Of a DNA stretch of 64,000 nucleotides, positions 26,181-35,044 are shown piece by piece (the stretch's first letter is position 1; every line of letters starts with the position of its first letter). The stretch comes from CAMTUH01 sp947084935 (GTDB lineage Bacteria > Pseudomonadota > Gammaproteobacteria > Coxiellales > Coxiellaceae). The notes below the pieces were generated by a model. That model was not told where the DNA came from. It worked only from the letters and a program-made list of their open reading frames with translations, and did not search any database. Both the position numbers and the translations under genes were made by a program. Location: positions 186,001 to 250,000 of the forward strand of contig CAMTUH010000004.1 in NCBI GenBank assembly GCA_947084935.1, written 5' to 3'.

Positions 26181-27528
26181 TCCCACTACGGAAGCAGTCA
26201 TCACACACTACGAAACCCTGTCGACTCAAGACATCGATCAACTCATTGAAGAAACGCATCGCGACTACGAGCATTGGAGCAAAACGAATTTTTCAGAGCG
26301 CAGTGACAAAATGCGCCGCGCCGCTGATCTATTACGGAAAAATAAAACTCGTTACGCAACACTCATGGCTCAAGAAATGGGGAAACCCATTACAGCCGGT
26401 GAAGTCGAAGTCGAAAAATGCGCGTGGGTTTGCGATTATTACGCCGATCACGCCGAAGAATTATTGAAGCCACACGTTGTTCAAACCGAATTAAAAAAAA
26501 GTTACGTTGCCTATAAGCCCTCGGGCATCATTTTCGCGATTATGCCGTGGAATTTTCCGATGTGGCAAGTATTTCGCTTCGCCGCCCCTAACCTGATGGC
26601 CGGTCATGGCTGCTTGTTAAAACACGCCCCCATCTCAACCGGAACCGCTTTAGAAATTGAAAAATTGTTTCGTGAAGCAGGATTCCCTAAAAATATTTTT
26701 CGCGCTTTAATTATCAATGTCGAAAAAGCACCGTACGTGATTGCACATCCGAAAGTAATAGGCGTAACGTTGACGGGCAGTGAACGTGCAGGCATGTCCG
26801 TCGGCAATGAAGCCGGAAAAGCACTGAAAAAAGTCGTTTTGGAGTTAGGCGGCAGTGATCCTTACCTTATTTTAGAAGACGCGGATCTTGAAAAAGCCGC
26901 CGAAGCCTGCGTAACTTCTCGCTTGAATAATTCAGGTCAGGTGTGTATCGCCGCGAAACGCATTATTGCGGTTGATGCCATCTATGATAAATTCAAGGCA
27001 CTCGTACTGCAAAAAATTAAATCCTATTCGCTGGGCAATCCTTTAAAAGCAGAAACCCTGCTTGGGCCATTAGCGCGTGCGGATCTGCGCGATAACGTGC
27101 ATGAGCAAGTACAAGAATGCATTAAAAAAGGAGCGAAATTGGAATGCGGCGGAGAAATTCCAACCGGAAAAGGATTTTATTACCCTCCCACATTATTAAC
27201 AAATATTAAACCCGGGATGCCCGCGTTTGATGATGAAATATTCGGTCCCGTCGTTGCGTTGATTCGTGCAAAAGATGAGGATGAAGCCATTCGAATCGCC
27301 AACCAATCACGGTTTGGGCTGGGCGCGGCCGTTTTTACTCAAGACCTCGTACGCGGCGAAAAAATTGCCGCGGAAAAAATTCAGGCGGGCAGCGTGGCCA
27401 TCAATACGTTCGTTAAATCCGATCCCCGACTCCCCTTTGGAGGAATCAAACACTCAGGCTACGGCCGAGAACTTGCAGCCGAAGGCATTCGGGCGTTTAT
27501 GAACGTAAAAACCATTGCGGTCGCGTAG
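26161..27528 (+). CDS. NAD(P)-dependent aldehyde (succinate-semialdehyde type) dehydrogenase
   Basis: A 455-residue enzyme of the aldehyde dehydrogenase superfamily. Catalytic features are visible: the Asn in MPWNFPMWQ, the general base Glu in VLELGGSDP and the nucleophile Cys in NSGQVCIAAKR. The sequence resembles the NAD-dependent succinate-semialdehyde dehydrogenases (gabD/sad type), which feed 4-carbon semialdehyde into succinate. Substrate assignment is inference. It overlaps the upstream gene, so they form an operon. Confidence 0.88.
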   Translation: MTIKTINPTTEAVITHYETLSTQDIDQLIEETHRDYEHWSKTNFSERSDKMRRAADLLRKNKTRYATLMAQEMGKPITAGEVEVEKCAWVCDYYADHAEELLKPHVVQTELKKSYVAYKPSGIIFAIMPWNFPMWQVFRFAAPNLMAGHGCLLKHAPISTGTALEIEKLFREAGFPKNIFRALIINVEKAPYVIAHPKVIGVTLTGSERAGMSVGNEAGKALKKVVLELGGSDPYLILEDADLEKAAEACVTSRLNNSGQVCIAAKRIIAVDAIYDKFKALVLQKIKSYSLGNPLKAETLLGPLARADLRDNVHEQVQECIKKGAKLECGGEIPTGKGFYYPPTLLTNIKPGMPAFDDEIFGPVVALIRAKDEDEAIRIANQSRFGLGAAVFTQDLVRGEKIAAEKIQAGSVAINTFVKSDPRLPFGGIKHSGYGRELAAEGIRAFMNVKTIAVA

Positions 27529-27665
27529 ATGCTGGCAGTATACCGCCAGTAAGCCAGCAGGTCGTTTTAGAAATTAATTTCCCCTTAAGGGCCGGGCTGT
27601 TCTTTTTTTGATATACTGAACATGTAAGAATTACACCAGATTTAATAGTACAGAGTACATCAACC

Positions 27666-28217
27666 ATGCGCGCCACCGAACAAAAAGCAGCAGATGAAGT
27701 GCTTGCCCAACTAAAAAATCTTATTGAAAGATATAATGTTCGATTTACCTCTCGATTTTCACTCGAGGAGAAAGAAATCACAGAAAACAATAGTGTTAAT
27801 AAAGAAAATCTCGATGAGGAGCAAAAATTTGTCCTAAAAAAATCTTTTTTAGGCCTTAATAATTCTATAGAAAATCTACGCAATGACCAAAGCACAAAAA
27901 CATTGGGTGTTTTAGATAAAATGTTTGATAGTAGGGTGATGATGGACGTGTTGGGCGATATTGATTGCTTGAAACCCAGCTTCAAAAAACCAAGCCGCTT
28001 TAATTTTTTTAAAAAACTGTGGACGGAAGACTCTGATATTATTCAATATACTGCTTTTCGAAATGCCGTTAATTTTCTAGAAATAATTAATTCGACCTAT
28101 GAATTAGGACTCCCCACAGGATACTTTGAATCTTTTTGCAAGAAAATTGATACCGACGCGGACACCCAGCGTGATGCCATTGTTTTCTCAACAGTTAGCG
28201 CCTATGATGGGTTATAA
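27666..28217 (+). CDS. hypothetical protein, AT-rich orphan
   Basis: A 183-residue Lys/Glu/Asn-rich protein with no signal peptide, membrane segment or known domain. Base composition is clearly more AT-rich than the neighbouring enzymes, which hints at a different history. A TATACT minus-10 lies at 27612-27617. Between 27573 and 27588 is a TTAA-N7-TTAA pair, but its spacing to the minus-10 is 23 nt, not 11. An effector role is possible but unsupported. Confidence 0.72.
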   Translation: MRATEQKAADEVLAQLKNLIERYNVRFTSRFSLEEKEITENNSVNKENLDEEQKFVLKKSFLGLNNSIENLRNDQSTKTLGVLDKMFDSRVMMDVLGDIDCLKPSFKKPSRFNFFKKLWTEDSDIIQYTAFRNAVNFLEIINSTYELGLPTGYFESFCKKIDTDADTQRDAIVFSTVSAYDGL

Positions 28218-28274
28218 TAACGTCTCTTCCGTGCTACACTAGGCCGCGCATTATTTCCAAAGCAGCATTAGAGC

Positions 28275-29318
28275 GTGATTTTGAGTGTGACTTACGAATG
28301 GTCCGTTGTTGGCGCAGGTCCTGCGGGTATCGCCGCGCTGGGCGAATTGCTGGATTCGGGCGTTGATGCCAAACGAATCGCGTGGATAGATCCCCATTTT
28401 CAAGTCGGTGATTTTGGCCGCTACTGGGGTGAAGTGTCGTCCAATACCACAGTTAAATTATTCCTCGAGTTTCTTAAGGGTTATCGTGCTTTCTCTTATT
28501 CTAACAAACCAAAACCGTTTGCAATCGATGATTTTAAAAAAGAGGATTCATGTCTGCTGAAACACGTAGCAGAGCCGCTTCAATGGATTACGGATCACTT
28601 AAAAATGCAAGTGATCACTCATCAAACAGAGGCGCTGGAATTAGAAAAAAACAACGGCATCTGGAATTTAATCACCAACACCAACACCATAAAATCAAAA
28701 AAAGTCATTTTAGCAACGGGCGCAGAACCAAAATCCTTACCGCATCACGATAAAGTGATTCCCATTGAAATTTACGACGCTCTCAATCCATCAAAATTAG
28801 CGAAAATTTGCACTGCAAACGATACCGTTGCGGTATTCGGTTCTTCGCATTCTTCCATGATTATTATCCGTACGCTGCTGGAGCTGGGAATTAAAAAAGT
28901 TATTAACTTTTATTTATTACCCATTAAATTTGCTGTTCCGATGGCGGGCTGGATATTGTATGACAATACGGGGTTAAAAGCAGAAACGGCACGATGGGTA
29001 CGGGAAAATATTACCCTACGTTGCTTGCCGACTATTGAACGCTATTTATCGACTGAATTTCACATTAATCAACACTTGCCTCAATGTACGAAAGCAGTCT
29101 ATGCCATTGGATTTTCCCCGCGAACGCCACGCGTTTCTCAGATTAATTTATCGAATTATGATGCTCATACGGGTGTCATTGCCCCGGGATTATTCGGCGC
29201 CGGTATTGCTTTTCCTCGGCAAATAACTACCCCATTGGGCGACACCGAAATGAACGTGGGTTTGCGGAAATTTATGAACGACATTCGAGTGCTTATGCCC
29301 ATTTGGGCCCGAAATTGA
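28275..29318 (+). CDS. FAD/NAD(P)-binding oxidoreductase
   Basis: A 347-residue two-dinucleotide-fold flavoprotein. The FAD motif WSVVGAGPAGIAALGEL opens the protein near 9-25, KVILATGAEP lies near 145, and a second Rossmann motif is VAVFGSSHSSMIIIRTLLE near 190-208. No redox Cys pair is visible, so it is not a disulfide reductase. The substrate is unknown. The start is ambiguous: GTG at 28275, TTG at 28281 or GTG at 28287. It stands between an orphan gene and a tRNA. Confidence 0.82.
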   Translation: MILSVTYEWSVVGAGPAGIAALGELLDSGVDAKRIAWIDPHFQVGDFGRYWGEVSSNTTVKLFLEFLKGYRAFSYSNKPKPFAIDDFKKEDSCLLKHVAEPLQWITDHLKMQVITHQTEALELEKNNGIWNLITNTNTIKSKKVILATGAEPKSLPHHDKVIPIEIYDALNPSKLAKICTANDTVAVFGSSHSSMIIIRTLLELGIKKVINFYLLPIKFAVPMAGWILYDNTGLKAETARWVRENITLRCLPTIERYLSTEFHINQHLPQCTKAVYAIGFSPRTPRVSQINLSNYDAHTGVIAPGLFGAGIAFPRQITTPLGDTEMNVGLRKFMNDIRVLMPIWARN

Positions 29319-29402
29319 TAAGCGCCACCCAAGGATGGGTGGCCGGGGTGCAATGAGAAGTATGCAAGAGCCAGTACAGGGACGCACGAAGGAAAATGAC
29401 TG

Positions 29403-29493
29403 TGGCGGAGAGGGCGGGAGTCGAACCCGCGTGGGCGGTGAAGCCCCATCCGATTTCGAGTCGGCGCCGTTATGACCACTTCGGTACCTCTCC
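29403..29493 (-). tRNA. tRNA-Ser(CGA)
   Basis: A 91-nt class II tRNA with encoded CCA. The acceptor GGAGAGG pairs with CCTCTCC, the T arm contains GGTTCGACTCC, and a long variable arm is present. The anticodon loop is CTCGAAA, anticodon CGA at 29456-29458 on the complement. Confidence 0.95.
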
Positions 29494-29524
29494 GGATATA
29501 ATCGTCACATCCTTGGAAATAGTA

Positions 29525-30253
29525 TCACGGACATCCTTGCAGAGTGAGCCCCAAGCGGTGCGCCACGATTTCGTAGGATTCTACCACCCGCCCCATATCT
29601 TTGCGAAAACGATCTTTATCCAGCGTTTCGTGCGTTTTTGAATCCCAAATTCGGCACGAATCCGGGCTGATTTCATCACCCAAATAAACCTCATTATTAG
29701 CAACACCAAATTCATATTTAGCATCCACTAAAATCATACCCGCCTTCACAAACACAGCAGACAATACGTCATTAATTTTTAACGACAGTACTTTCATCCG
29801 ATCGAGCTGTGATTTTGTCGCCCAACCGAAATTCAACGCATGATTTTCCGTGACCATGGGATCGTGCAGCGCATCGTTTTTTAAAAATAACTCAAACAAC
29901 GGTGGATGTAATGGACGCCCCGGTTCAATTCCCAATCGACGACACAAACTACCGGCTGCAATGTTCCGAACTACGCACTCCAGAGGAATCATTTTTAATC
30001 GTTTAACTAATACTTCGTACGGTGAAATCAGTTTTTCAAAATGCGTCGGCACGCCTGCATCTGCTAGCACCCCCATTAAATGCGCGCTGATTTGATTATT
30101 CACGACTCCTTTGCGCGCTAACTTTTCCTTTTTTTCCCCATCAAACGCGGAAGTGTCGTCACGAAATTCCGTGATTAATAAATCCGGAGAATCCGTTTCG
30201 TACAGAGACTTCGCTTTTCCGCTGTAGAGTAATTTTCGTTTTGTTAGGGTCAT
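29525..30253 (-). CDS. purC: phosphoribosylaminoimidazole-succinocarboxamide synthase
   Basis: Purine biosynthesis step joining CAIR and aspartate. The 242 residues match the bacterial enzyme. Visible motifs are LLYSGKAKSLYETD at the N-terminus, DDTSAFDGEKKE, VKRLKMIPLECVVRNIAAGS, LVDAKYEFG and DEISPDSCRIWD. It ends the dapA-bamC-purC operon, the order known from E. coli. Confidence 0.97.
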   Translation of the reverse strand: MTLTKRKLLYSGKAKSLYETDSPDLLITEFRDDTSAFDGEKKEKLARKGVVNNQISAHLMGVLADAGVPTHFEKLISPYEVLVKRLKMIPLECVVRNIAAGSLCRRLGIEPGRPLHPPLFELFLKNDALHDPMVTENHALNFGWATKSQLDRMKVLSLKINDVLSAVFVKAGMILVDAKYEFGVANNEVYLGDEISPDSCRIWDSKTHETLDKDRFRKDMGRVVESYEIVAHRLGLTLQGCP

Positions 30254-30262
30254 GGAGCGCCG

Positions 30263-30865
30263 TCACGACAACTTTTTTTGAACGGCCGTTAAAATACGAT
30301 CGGCGGCGTCCTTTTCAGCCGGTCTATTTTCTTGATTCAAGACGACCACGTTCGTTTGATTGCCGGCGTCTTTTAAATACACTCGATAAACCGGCGTCGT
30401 TTTTGTGATTTTACCGCCAGTGCTGACAACGTCTAACACATAGTAAGAGCCCATGCTTTGATCTTGATCGAGAATCTTGTACGCCGTTTGATGAAGCGCT
30501 CTTCCCACACGATCCCATGCCACTGTCGGCTGAATATTCAGCGTTAACGCTTCGCCACTGGTGGTTCGAGAAATCGAAGCCGAAGCCACCGCATTTTTTT
30601 GGCTTCCCGTGGGTTGCGCTTGGCTCTGATTTTTAAACCGATCTAAATTACTGCCCGGGGGCACCAAAGACGGCGACTGAGCCCCATTTGCTGGAACGTT
30701 AACGATTGGGTAATAGCTTGCAGAAGGTTTCACCGCCGTGCCCTCCGGAACCACGATGGGCTGAACGGTTTGGGCTTGTTTTAAATAATCTTTGTTATGA
30801 TTCGAACAACCCACCAATGACAAAGTGAGCAAACCCAATAAAACTAAGCTGACGTGACGGTTCAT
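30263..30865 (-). CDS. bamC: outer-membrane assembly lipoprotein BamC (short form)
   Basis: A 200-residue lipoprotein: signal peptide with lipobox LVGC (Cys20), a Pro-rich unstructured stretch (35-100) that in BamC binds BamD, then one helix-grip domain (LNIQPTVAWDRVGRALHQTAYKI...YRVYLKD). E. coli BamC has 344 residues and two helix-grip domains, so one appears to be missing here. Position between dapA and purC supports the assignment. Confidence 0.85.
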   Translation of the reverse strand: MNRHVSLVLLGLLTLSLVGCSNHNKDYLKQAQTVQPIVVPEGTAVKPSASYYPIVNVPANGAQSPSLVPPGSNLDRFKNQSQAQPTGSQKNAVASASISRTTSGEALTLNIQPTVAWDRVGRALHQTAYKILDQDQSMGSYYVLDVVSTGGKITKTTPVYRVYLKDAGNQTNVVVLNQENRPAEKDAADRILTAVQKKLS

Positions 30866-30882
30866 CGTTTTTTCCTCTTATA

Positions 30883-31758
30883 TTATATTTTAATTCCAGC
30901 ACTCTGAAGCGCTTGTCGCACTTCAGCATGAAATTGTTGACTGAGCGGAGTTAATGGCAAGCGAATCCCCTCCGCAATCAGTCCCATTTGCGCCAATGCC
31001 CATTTCGTTGGAATAGGATTGGATTCAATAAATAACGCCTTATACAGAATTTTTAATTTATTATCGTACTCTTCAGCTAACTTATGATTATTCGTGATGG
31101 CGGCCTCACACAACGTGTGAAACGCCTTCGGTACAATATTGGCGACAACGGAAATGACTCCTTTTCCTCCTGCCAACATAAACTCCATCGCAGTTTTATC
31201 GTCACCACTCAACAAATCCAACTCGTTGTTCATTTCTCGCAATTTTTTCACGCGCTCAATATCTCCCGTCGCTTCTTTTATCCCGACGATATTGGAAAAT
31301 TTCGTCAATCGAGATACCGTTTCCGGCAGGAGATCACACGCCGTTCGCGAGGGGACATTATAAAGGATTTGCGGCATGGGCACCGCCTCCGCCAGGGATT
31401 TAAAATGCTGATACAAACCCTCTTGAGTGGGCTTATTGTAATAAGGGGTAACCAGTAACCCCGCATCGGCACCCAATTCCATAGCTTGACGGGTCAGCGC
31501 AATGGCATGATGTGTCGAATTGGCACCCGTTCCTACGATAACCGGTATTCTCTCGTTCACCTGTTCTACTGCATGAGAAACGATTTTTACGCGTTCCTCG
31601 GGCTCAATCGTCGGTGATTCACCCGTTGTCCCCAGGACGACCAGACCATCGGTATCATTCTCGAGATGCCAGTCGATCAGGCGCTCGAAATTTTTATAGT
31701 CGACATCACCGTTTGGCTTCATCGGCGTGACGATAGCAACTATGCTGCCACTGAACAT
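30883..31758 (-). CDS. dapA: 4-hydroxy-tetrahydrodipicolinate synthase
   Basis: First enzyme of the lysine/diaminopimelate branch, needed for peptidoglycan. The 291 residues are normal length. Visible are GTTGESPTIEPEE (Thr binding pyruvate), the catalytic Tyr in ILYNVPSRTACDLLPE and the Schiff-base Lys in GIKEATGDIER. It leads the dapA-bamC-purC operon and is divergent from rmuC. Confidence 0.97.
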   Translation of the reverse strand: MFSGSIVAIVTPMKPNGDVDYKNFERLIDWHLENDTDGLVVLGTTGESPTIEPEERVKIVSHAVEQVNERIPVIVGTGANSTHHAIALTRQAMELGADAGLLVTPYYNKPTQEGLYQHFKSLAEAVPMPQILYNVPSRTACDLLPETVSRLTKFSNIVGIKEATGDIERVKKLREMNNELDLLSGDDKTAMEFMLAGGKGVISVVANIVPKAFHTLCEAAITNNHKLAEEYDNKLKILYKALFIESNPIPTKWALAQMGLIAEGIRLPLTPLSQQFHAEVRQALQSAGIKI

Positions 31759-31860
31759 GGGATAATCTCCTTAATAATCGCCATTCTAAGCCAAGCATCG
31801 GCCTTCTCGCAATGAAATGATATGATACCATAGAGTTATTTATCTAAAAGCTAAGGGATC

Positions 31861-33099
31861 ATGATGGGCGGGCAATTCTGGATAATCGCTGGGTTGGTGG
31901 CAGTCGTCCTGCTCATGGCCGCTGTGGCGCTGAGTCGCCGGCGGAACCCCAACCACACGGACCAACAGTTACTGCTCATTCACGACCGCTTAAAACAGCT
32001 CGATTCCCAACGCGAAGTGATTCAGCAGCTGATTAAACAGCAAAACGACGAGCAACAAGAACGCCGTCAGCATTTCGATGAACACCAAATCAACAGCTTA
32101 AAGACCATCCAAGACAGTCTGCACCAAGGAATCGCTGCCGTACGAGAGCAAGTGACCGCCGCGTTAACTCAGCATACGGATACACTCGGAAAGCGCGTAG
32201 ACAAATTAACGGACGAGACGCAACAGCGCCTGAAAGAAATCAGCGGCCAAGTGGATCGCAAATTAATGGAAGGATTTGAGAAAACCACCGCGACCTTCAC
32301 CGATGTCGTAAAGCGCTTAACCATCATCGATGAAGCGCAAAAGAAAATTACCGAATTATCCAGCAGCGTCGTCAGCTTACAAGAAGTGTTGTCCGACAAG
32401 CGATCGCGCGGTGCTTTTGGCGAAGTACAATTAACGAGTTTGATTCGCAATATGTTGCCGGAATCGCATTACGCGCTCCAGAAAACGTTATCCAACGGAA
32501 AGCGCTGCGACTGCATTTTATTTTTGCCCGAACCCACCGGCAATATTGTCATCGATGCGAAATTTCCGCTGGAAAGTTTTCAGCAAATTCATAACGACGG
32601 ATTAGCCGAAAGCGATCGCCGCCAAGCGGAGCAGCAATTCAAAATCGACATCAAAAAACACATCCGTGACATCGCTGAAAAATACATTGTTTCCAACGAA
32701 ACGGCTGAAGGCGCAATTATGTTTATTCCCGCCGAAGCGATATTTGCCGAAATCCATTCGCACTATCCGGATTTGGTTGAATTGGCCCATCAATCACGCG
32801 TGTGGATGGTCTCCCCCACCACCCTCATGGCAATTTTAACCACAGCCAGAGCCGTACTCAAAGATGCCGCCACGCGAAAACAAGTACACATCATTCAAGA
32901 GCACTTAATCGCACTCAGCAAGGATTTCGATCGCTTCCAAAAGCGTATGGACAACTTAACCCGACACATTGATTTAGCGCATCAAGACGTCGCCGACGTT
33001 CATAAATCTTCGCAAAAAATCGCGGGACGATTTAGCAAAATTGAAAAAGTTGATTTAGCCATCGAACACGATGCGGATTTTTTAGAGCAACCGGATTAA
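31861..33099 (+). CDS. rmuC: DNA recombination protein RmuC
   Basis: A 412-residue protein with an N-terminal membrane segment (residues 5-24), a long coiled coil (35-180) and the RmuC nuclease-like domain (SDKRSRGAFGEVQL, VIDAKFPLESFQ, EGAIMFIPAEAIFAE, SPTTLMAILTTAR). It limits inversions and is implicated in phage or plasmid defence; the mechanism is unsettled. AAGGGATC precedes tandem ATG codons. The stop overlaps the convergent DUF2063 gene by 4 nt. Confidence 0.93.
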   Translation: MMGGQFWIIAGLVAVVLLMAAVALSRRRNPNHTDQQLLLIHDRLKQLDSQREVIQQLIKQQNDEQQERRQHFDEHQINSLKTIQDSLHQGIAAVREQVTAALTQHTDTLGKRVDKLTDETQQRLKEISGQVDRKLMEGFEKTTATFTDVVKRLTIIDEAQKKITELSSSVVSLQEVLSDKRSRGAFGEVQLTSLIRNMLPESHYALQKTLSNGKRCDCILFLPEPTGNIVIDAKFPLESFQQIHNDGLAESDRRQAEQQFKIDIKKHIRDIAEKYIVSNETAEGAIMFIPAEAIFAEIHSHYPDLVELAHQSRVWMVSPTTLMAILTTARAVLKDAATRKQVHIIQEHLIALSKDFDRFQKRMDNLTRHIDLAHQDVADVHKSSQKIAGRFSKIEKVDLAIEHDADFLEQPD

Positions 33100-33869
33100 G
33101 GCAATGTATTCGACAACATTCCTTCCTGCACCCACCGTTGCAGTGTATTCGCTACCCACGGAATAACTTCGCTTTCGGAAAAATGCTCGAGCATCATCTC
33201 ACACAGCGCACCAAACGTTTCTTCTTTACGGATTCCATCTAGTAAATAAGTCTGTTCAGCAGTAATCGAACAAAAATAAATTTCCCGATCTTTTCGCCAA
33301 ATAAGGTGAGTGAGCGGTTCACTCAGTAATGCAGGATGAATGTCTTTGCCCTCCTGATCGATCGACTGCCAGCGCTCCAACGTATTATAACGACAGCAAA
33401 GCACGTGAACCGACGGATGCAATTTTAAGCGCATTTCATTCCACTGCTCCGAAGGTATCGTGGCAAGATGATCCAACGTCAGCGCCGCTTCATCTCTCTC
33501 GAGCAACGCTTGATGAATCGCCCATTCAAAATGGGCCAGTTCAACGTAACACGGATCGCAATCCGCCGTATTTTTTAGAAATTTGGCTAAGTGCCGACCC
33601 ACGTTTCGAATGGAAAAATGATGCGAAGGATACGCGTCTAAATAATTTCGTACCAGAGAAGAAAATGCTTCTTTCCCCACAATTTCCCGCAGTGCCGGAA
33701 AATCACCTTCAAGTACTTCGACGAGTCGCAGATAATATGCGTTACGATAAACGTGCAGGCGATCCACCACCGCCATATTTTTGGGTGAAAGAATTTCGTT
33801 TTGAACGCCTAAATCATTCTCGATCACGTAAGCTTGCAGCGCTTCTTGTAAGTTGCGTAGCGTGGGCAC
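33096..33869 (-). CDS. DUF2063 partner protein of a DUF692 (MNIO) RiPP enzyme
   Basis: A 257-residue protein with the N-terminal DUF2063 domain signature (DRLHVYRNAYYLRLVEVLEGDFPAL, then YLDAYPSHHFSIRNVG). In HvfC- and BufC-type proteins this domain helps the adjacent DUF692 oxidase recognise its precursor peptide. The start is GTG 33867-33869 with GGAGG 6 nt before, inside the end of the upstream DUF692 gene (56-nt overlap), so expression is coupled. The C-terminal half is alpha/beta and unassigned. Confidence 0.88.
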   Translation of the reverse strand: MPTLRNLQEALQAYVIENDLGVQNEILSPKNMAVVDRLHVYRNAYYLRLVEVLEGDFPALREIVGKEAFSSLVRNYLDAYPSHHFSIRNVGRHLAKFLKNTADCDPCYVELAHFEWAIHQALLERDEAALTLDHLATIPSEQWNEMRLKLHPSVHVLCCRYNTLERWQSIDQEGKDIHPALLSEPLTHLIWRKDREIYFCSITAEQTYLLDGIRKEETFGALCEMMLEHFSESEVIPWVANTLQRWVQEGMLSNTLP

Positions 33870-34659
33870 GAGCAACCTCCATTTCTTTTATTAATTCTGG
33901 AACCGGCGGAATATTCGCATCGCGTTCAATGAGCGTAGCTGCAGAGCTAAACCGCTGGACGGCTTCGCCATACAAATCCCACACATTATCGATAATCGGC
34001 GCATCGTGCGTATCGATAATATGCGTAGTACAGTGATGATGCCCTGCCAGATGAAATTGCTTTATTCGTCCAGCTGAAAGTGCATTTAAATAATCGCACG
34101 GATTAAACTGGTGATTAAACGCATTGACGAAAATATTATTGACGTCCAATAAAATAAAACAATCTGCTCGATCAGAAATTTCACTTAAAAATTCCCATTC
34201 TTCCATTTCAGAGGCACGATAAGACACGTAACTCGATACGTTCTCTATTAAAATCTGCTGCCCCAAATAATCTTGAACTTTTTTGACTCGATCAACCACG
34301 TGGTTGATGCATTCTTCGGTATACGGCAACGGCATTAAATCGTGAATATTAACGCCATTAACTCCCGTCCAACACAAATGGTCTGAGACCCACAGCGGCT
34401 CAACACGATGGATTAATTGTTTCAGCTTAGTTAAATAATCAAAATCCAAGGGATCACAGCTGCCGATCGATAACGAAACACCGTGCATAGCCATCGGATA
34501 ATTCATGCGGATTTGATCGAGATAAAATAAAGGACTGCCTCCGTCGATCATGAAATCTTCGGAAATAATTTCAAACCAATCGACAGGCGGTTTCGTTTCA
34601 ACGATATCTTGGTAATGCGAGGGACGAAGACCGATTCCAAATCCTGCAAATGTTTGCAT
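33814..34659 (-). CDS. DUF692 multinuclear non-heme iron oxidase (MNIO)
   Basis: A 281-residue TIM-barrel protein of the HvfB/BufB/MbnB family. These iron enzymes modify cysteines of ribosomally made peptides into thiooxazole, oxazolone-thioamide or related groups that bind copper. Likely metal-ligand regions are visible: GLRPSHYQDI, WFEIISEDF, MHGVSLSIG, WVSDHLCW, LIENVSSYV, LLDVNNIFVNAFNH, and HLAGHHHCTTHIIDTHD. It follows a Cys-repeat precursor and overlaps a DUF2063 partner, the A-B-C order of bufferin and Hvf clusters. Which modification it performs cannot be read from sequence. Confidence 0.92.
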   Translation of the reverse strand: MQTFAGFGIGLRPSHYQDIVETKPPVDWFEIISEDFMIDGGSPLFYLDQIRMNYPMAMHGVSLSIGSCDPLDFDYLTKLKQLIHRVEPLWVSDHLCWTGVNGVNIHDLMPLPYTEECINHVVDRVKKVQDYLGQQILIENVSSYVSYRASEMEEWEFLSEISDRADCFILLDVNNIFVNAFNHQFNPCDYLNALSAGRIKQFHLAGHHHCTTHIIDTHDAPIIDNVWDLYGEAVQRFSSAATLIERDANIPPVPELIKEMEVARAHATQLTRSAASLRDRE

Positions 34660-34670
34660 TACAGCTCTCT

Positions 34671-34703
34671 AAAAAAAACCAGGTTTGCTGCCAAACCTGG
34701 TTT
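34671..34703 (-). terminator. intercistronic terminator after the precursor gene
   Basis: A 12-bp perfect stem (AAACCAGGTTTG with its complement, 34676-34687 and 34692-34703), a 4-nt loop, and on the minus-strand transcript eight consecutive Us. It lies between the Cys-rich precursor gene and the DUF692 gene, so most transcripts should stop after the precursor. Confidence 0.88.
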
Positions 34704-34728
34704 ATTATAATACATCACAAAAATAGGA

Positions 34729-34935
34729 TTAATATTTACCGTTGCAGCTGTGACCCTTGCAATGGTTTCCTTTGCAGTGGTGCCCTTTGCAACCCGATCC
34801 ACCCATTTTACCCAATTTGGCGCTGGAGCCCGATTGAGTGGTTGAACCTTGCGGCATGGGTTCTTGTTTGGAACAGCCCGCTAAAATAATTGCAGCAGCA
34901 ACTGCAGACGCAATTACAACACCTTTTTTACTCAT
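34729..34935 (-). CDS. Cys-repeat lipoprotein, putative RiPP precursor
   Basis: A 68-residue peptide. Residues 1-20 are a signal sequence ending in the lipobox LAGC (Cys21). After a Gly/Ser/Gln linker the C-terminus carries Cys49, Cys54, Cys59 and Cys64 at exact 5-residue intervals (CKGHH, CKGNH, CKGHS, CNGKY). The gene lies just upstream of DUF692 and DUF2063 genes, as do HvfA- and bufferin-type precursors. I infer a copper- or other metal-binding, post-translationally modified peptide. The typical EGKCG motif of HvfA is absent. AAGGA precedes the ATG. Confidence 0.82.
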   Translation of the reverse strand: MSKKGVVIASAVAAAIILAGCSKQEPMPQGSTTQSGSSAKLGKMGGSGCKGHHCKGNHCKGHSCNGKY

Positions 34936-35044
34936 GTTTAGTCCTTATAACTTAGTTAGTGAACACACGTGACAAAATCTTAGGGGTATTTGATTGGAAT
35001 TGCAAGAATGCAATGATCAGAATTTCTATGTGATTAATTATTGA

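Noticed and set aside
27573..27588. TTAA-N7-TTAA pair before the orphan gene at 27666, resembling a PmrA box.
   Set aside because: The central TT is only half present and the likely minus-10 (27612) is 23 nt away instead of the 11 nt shared by the three accepted boxes.
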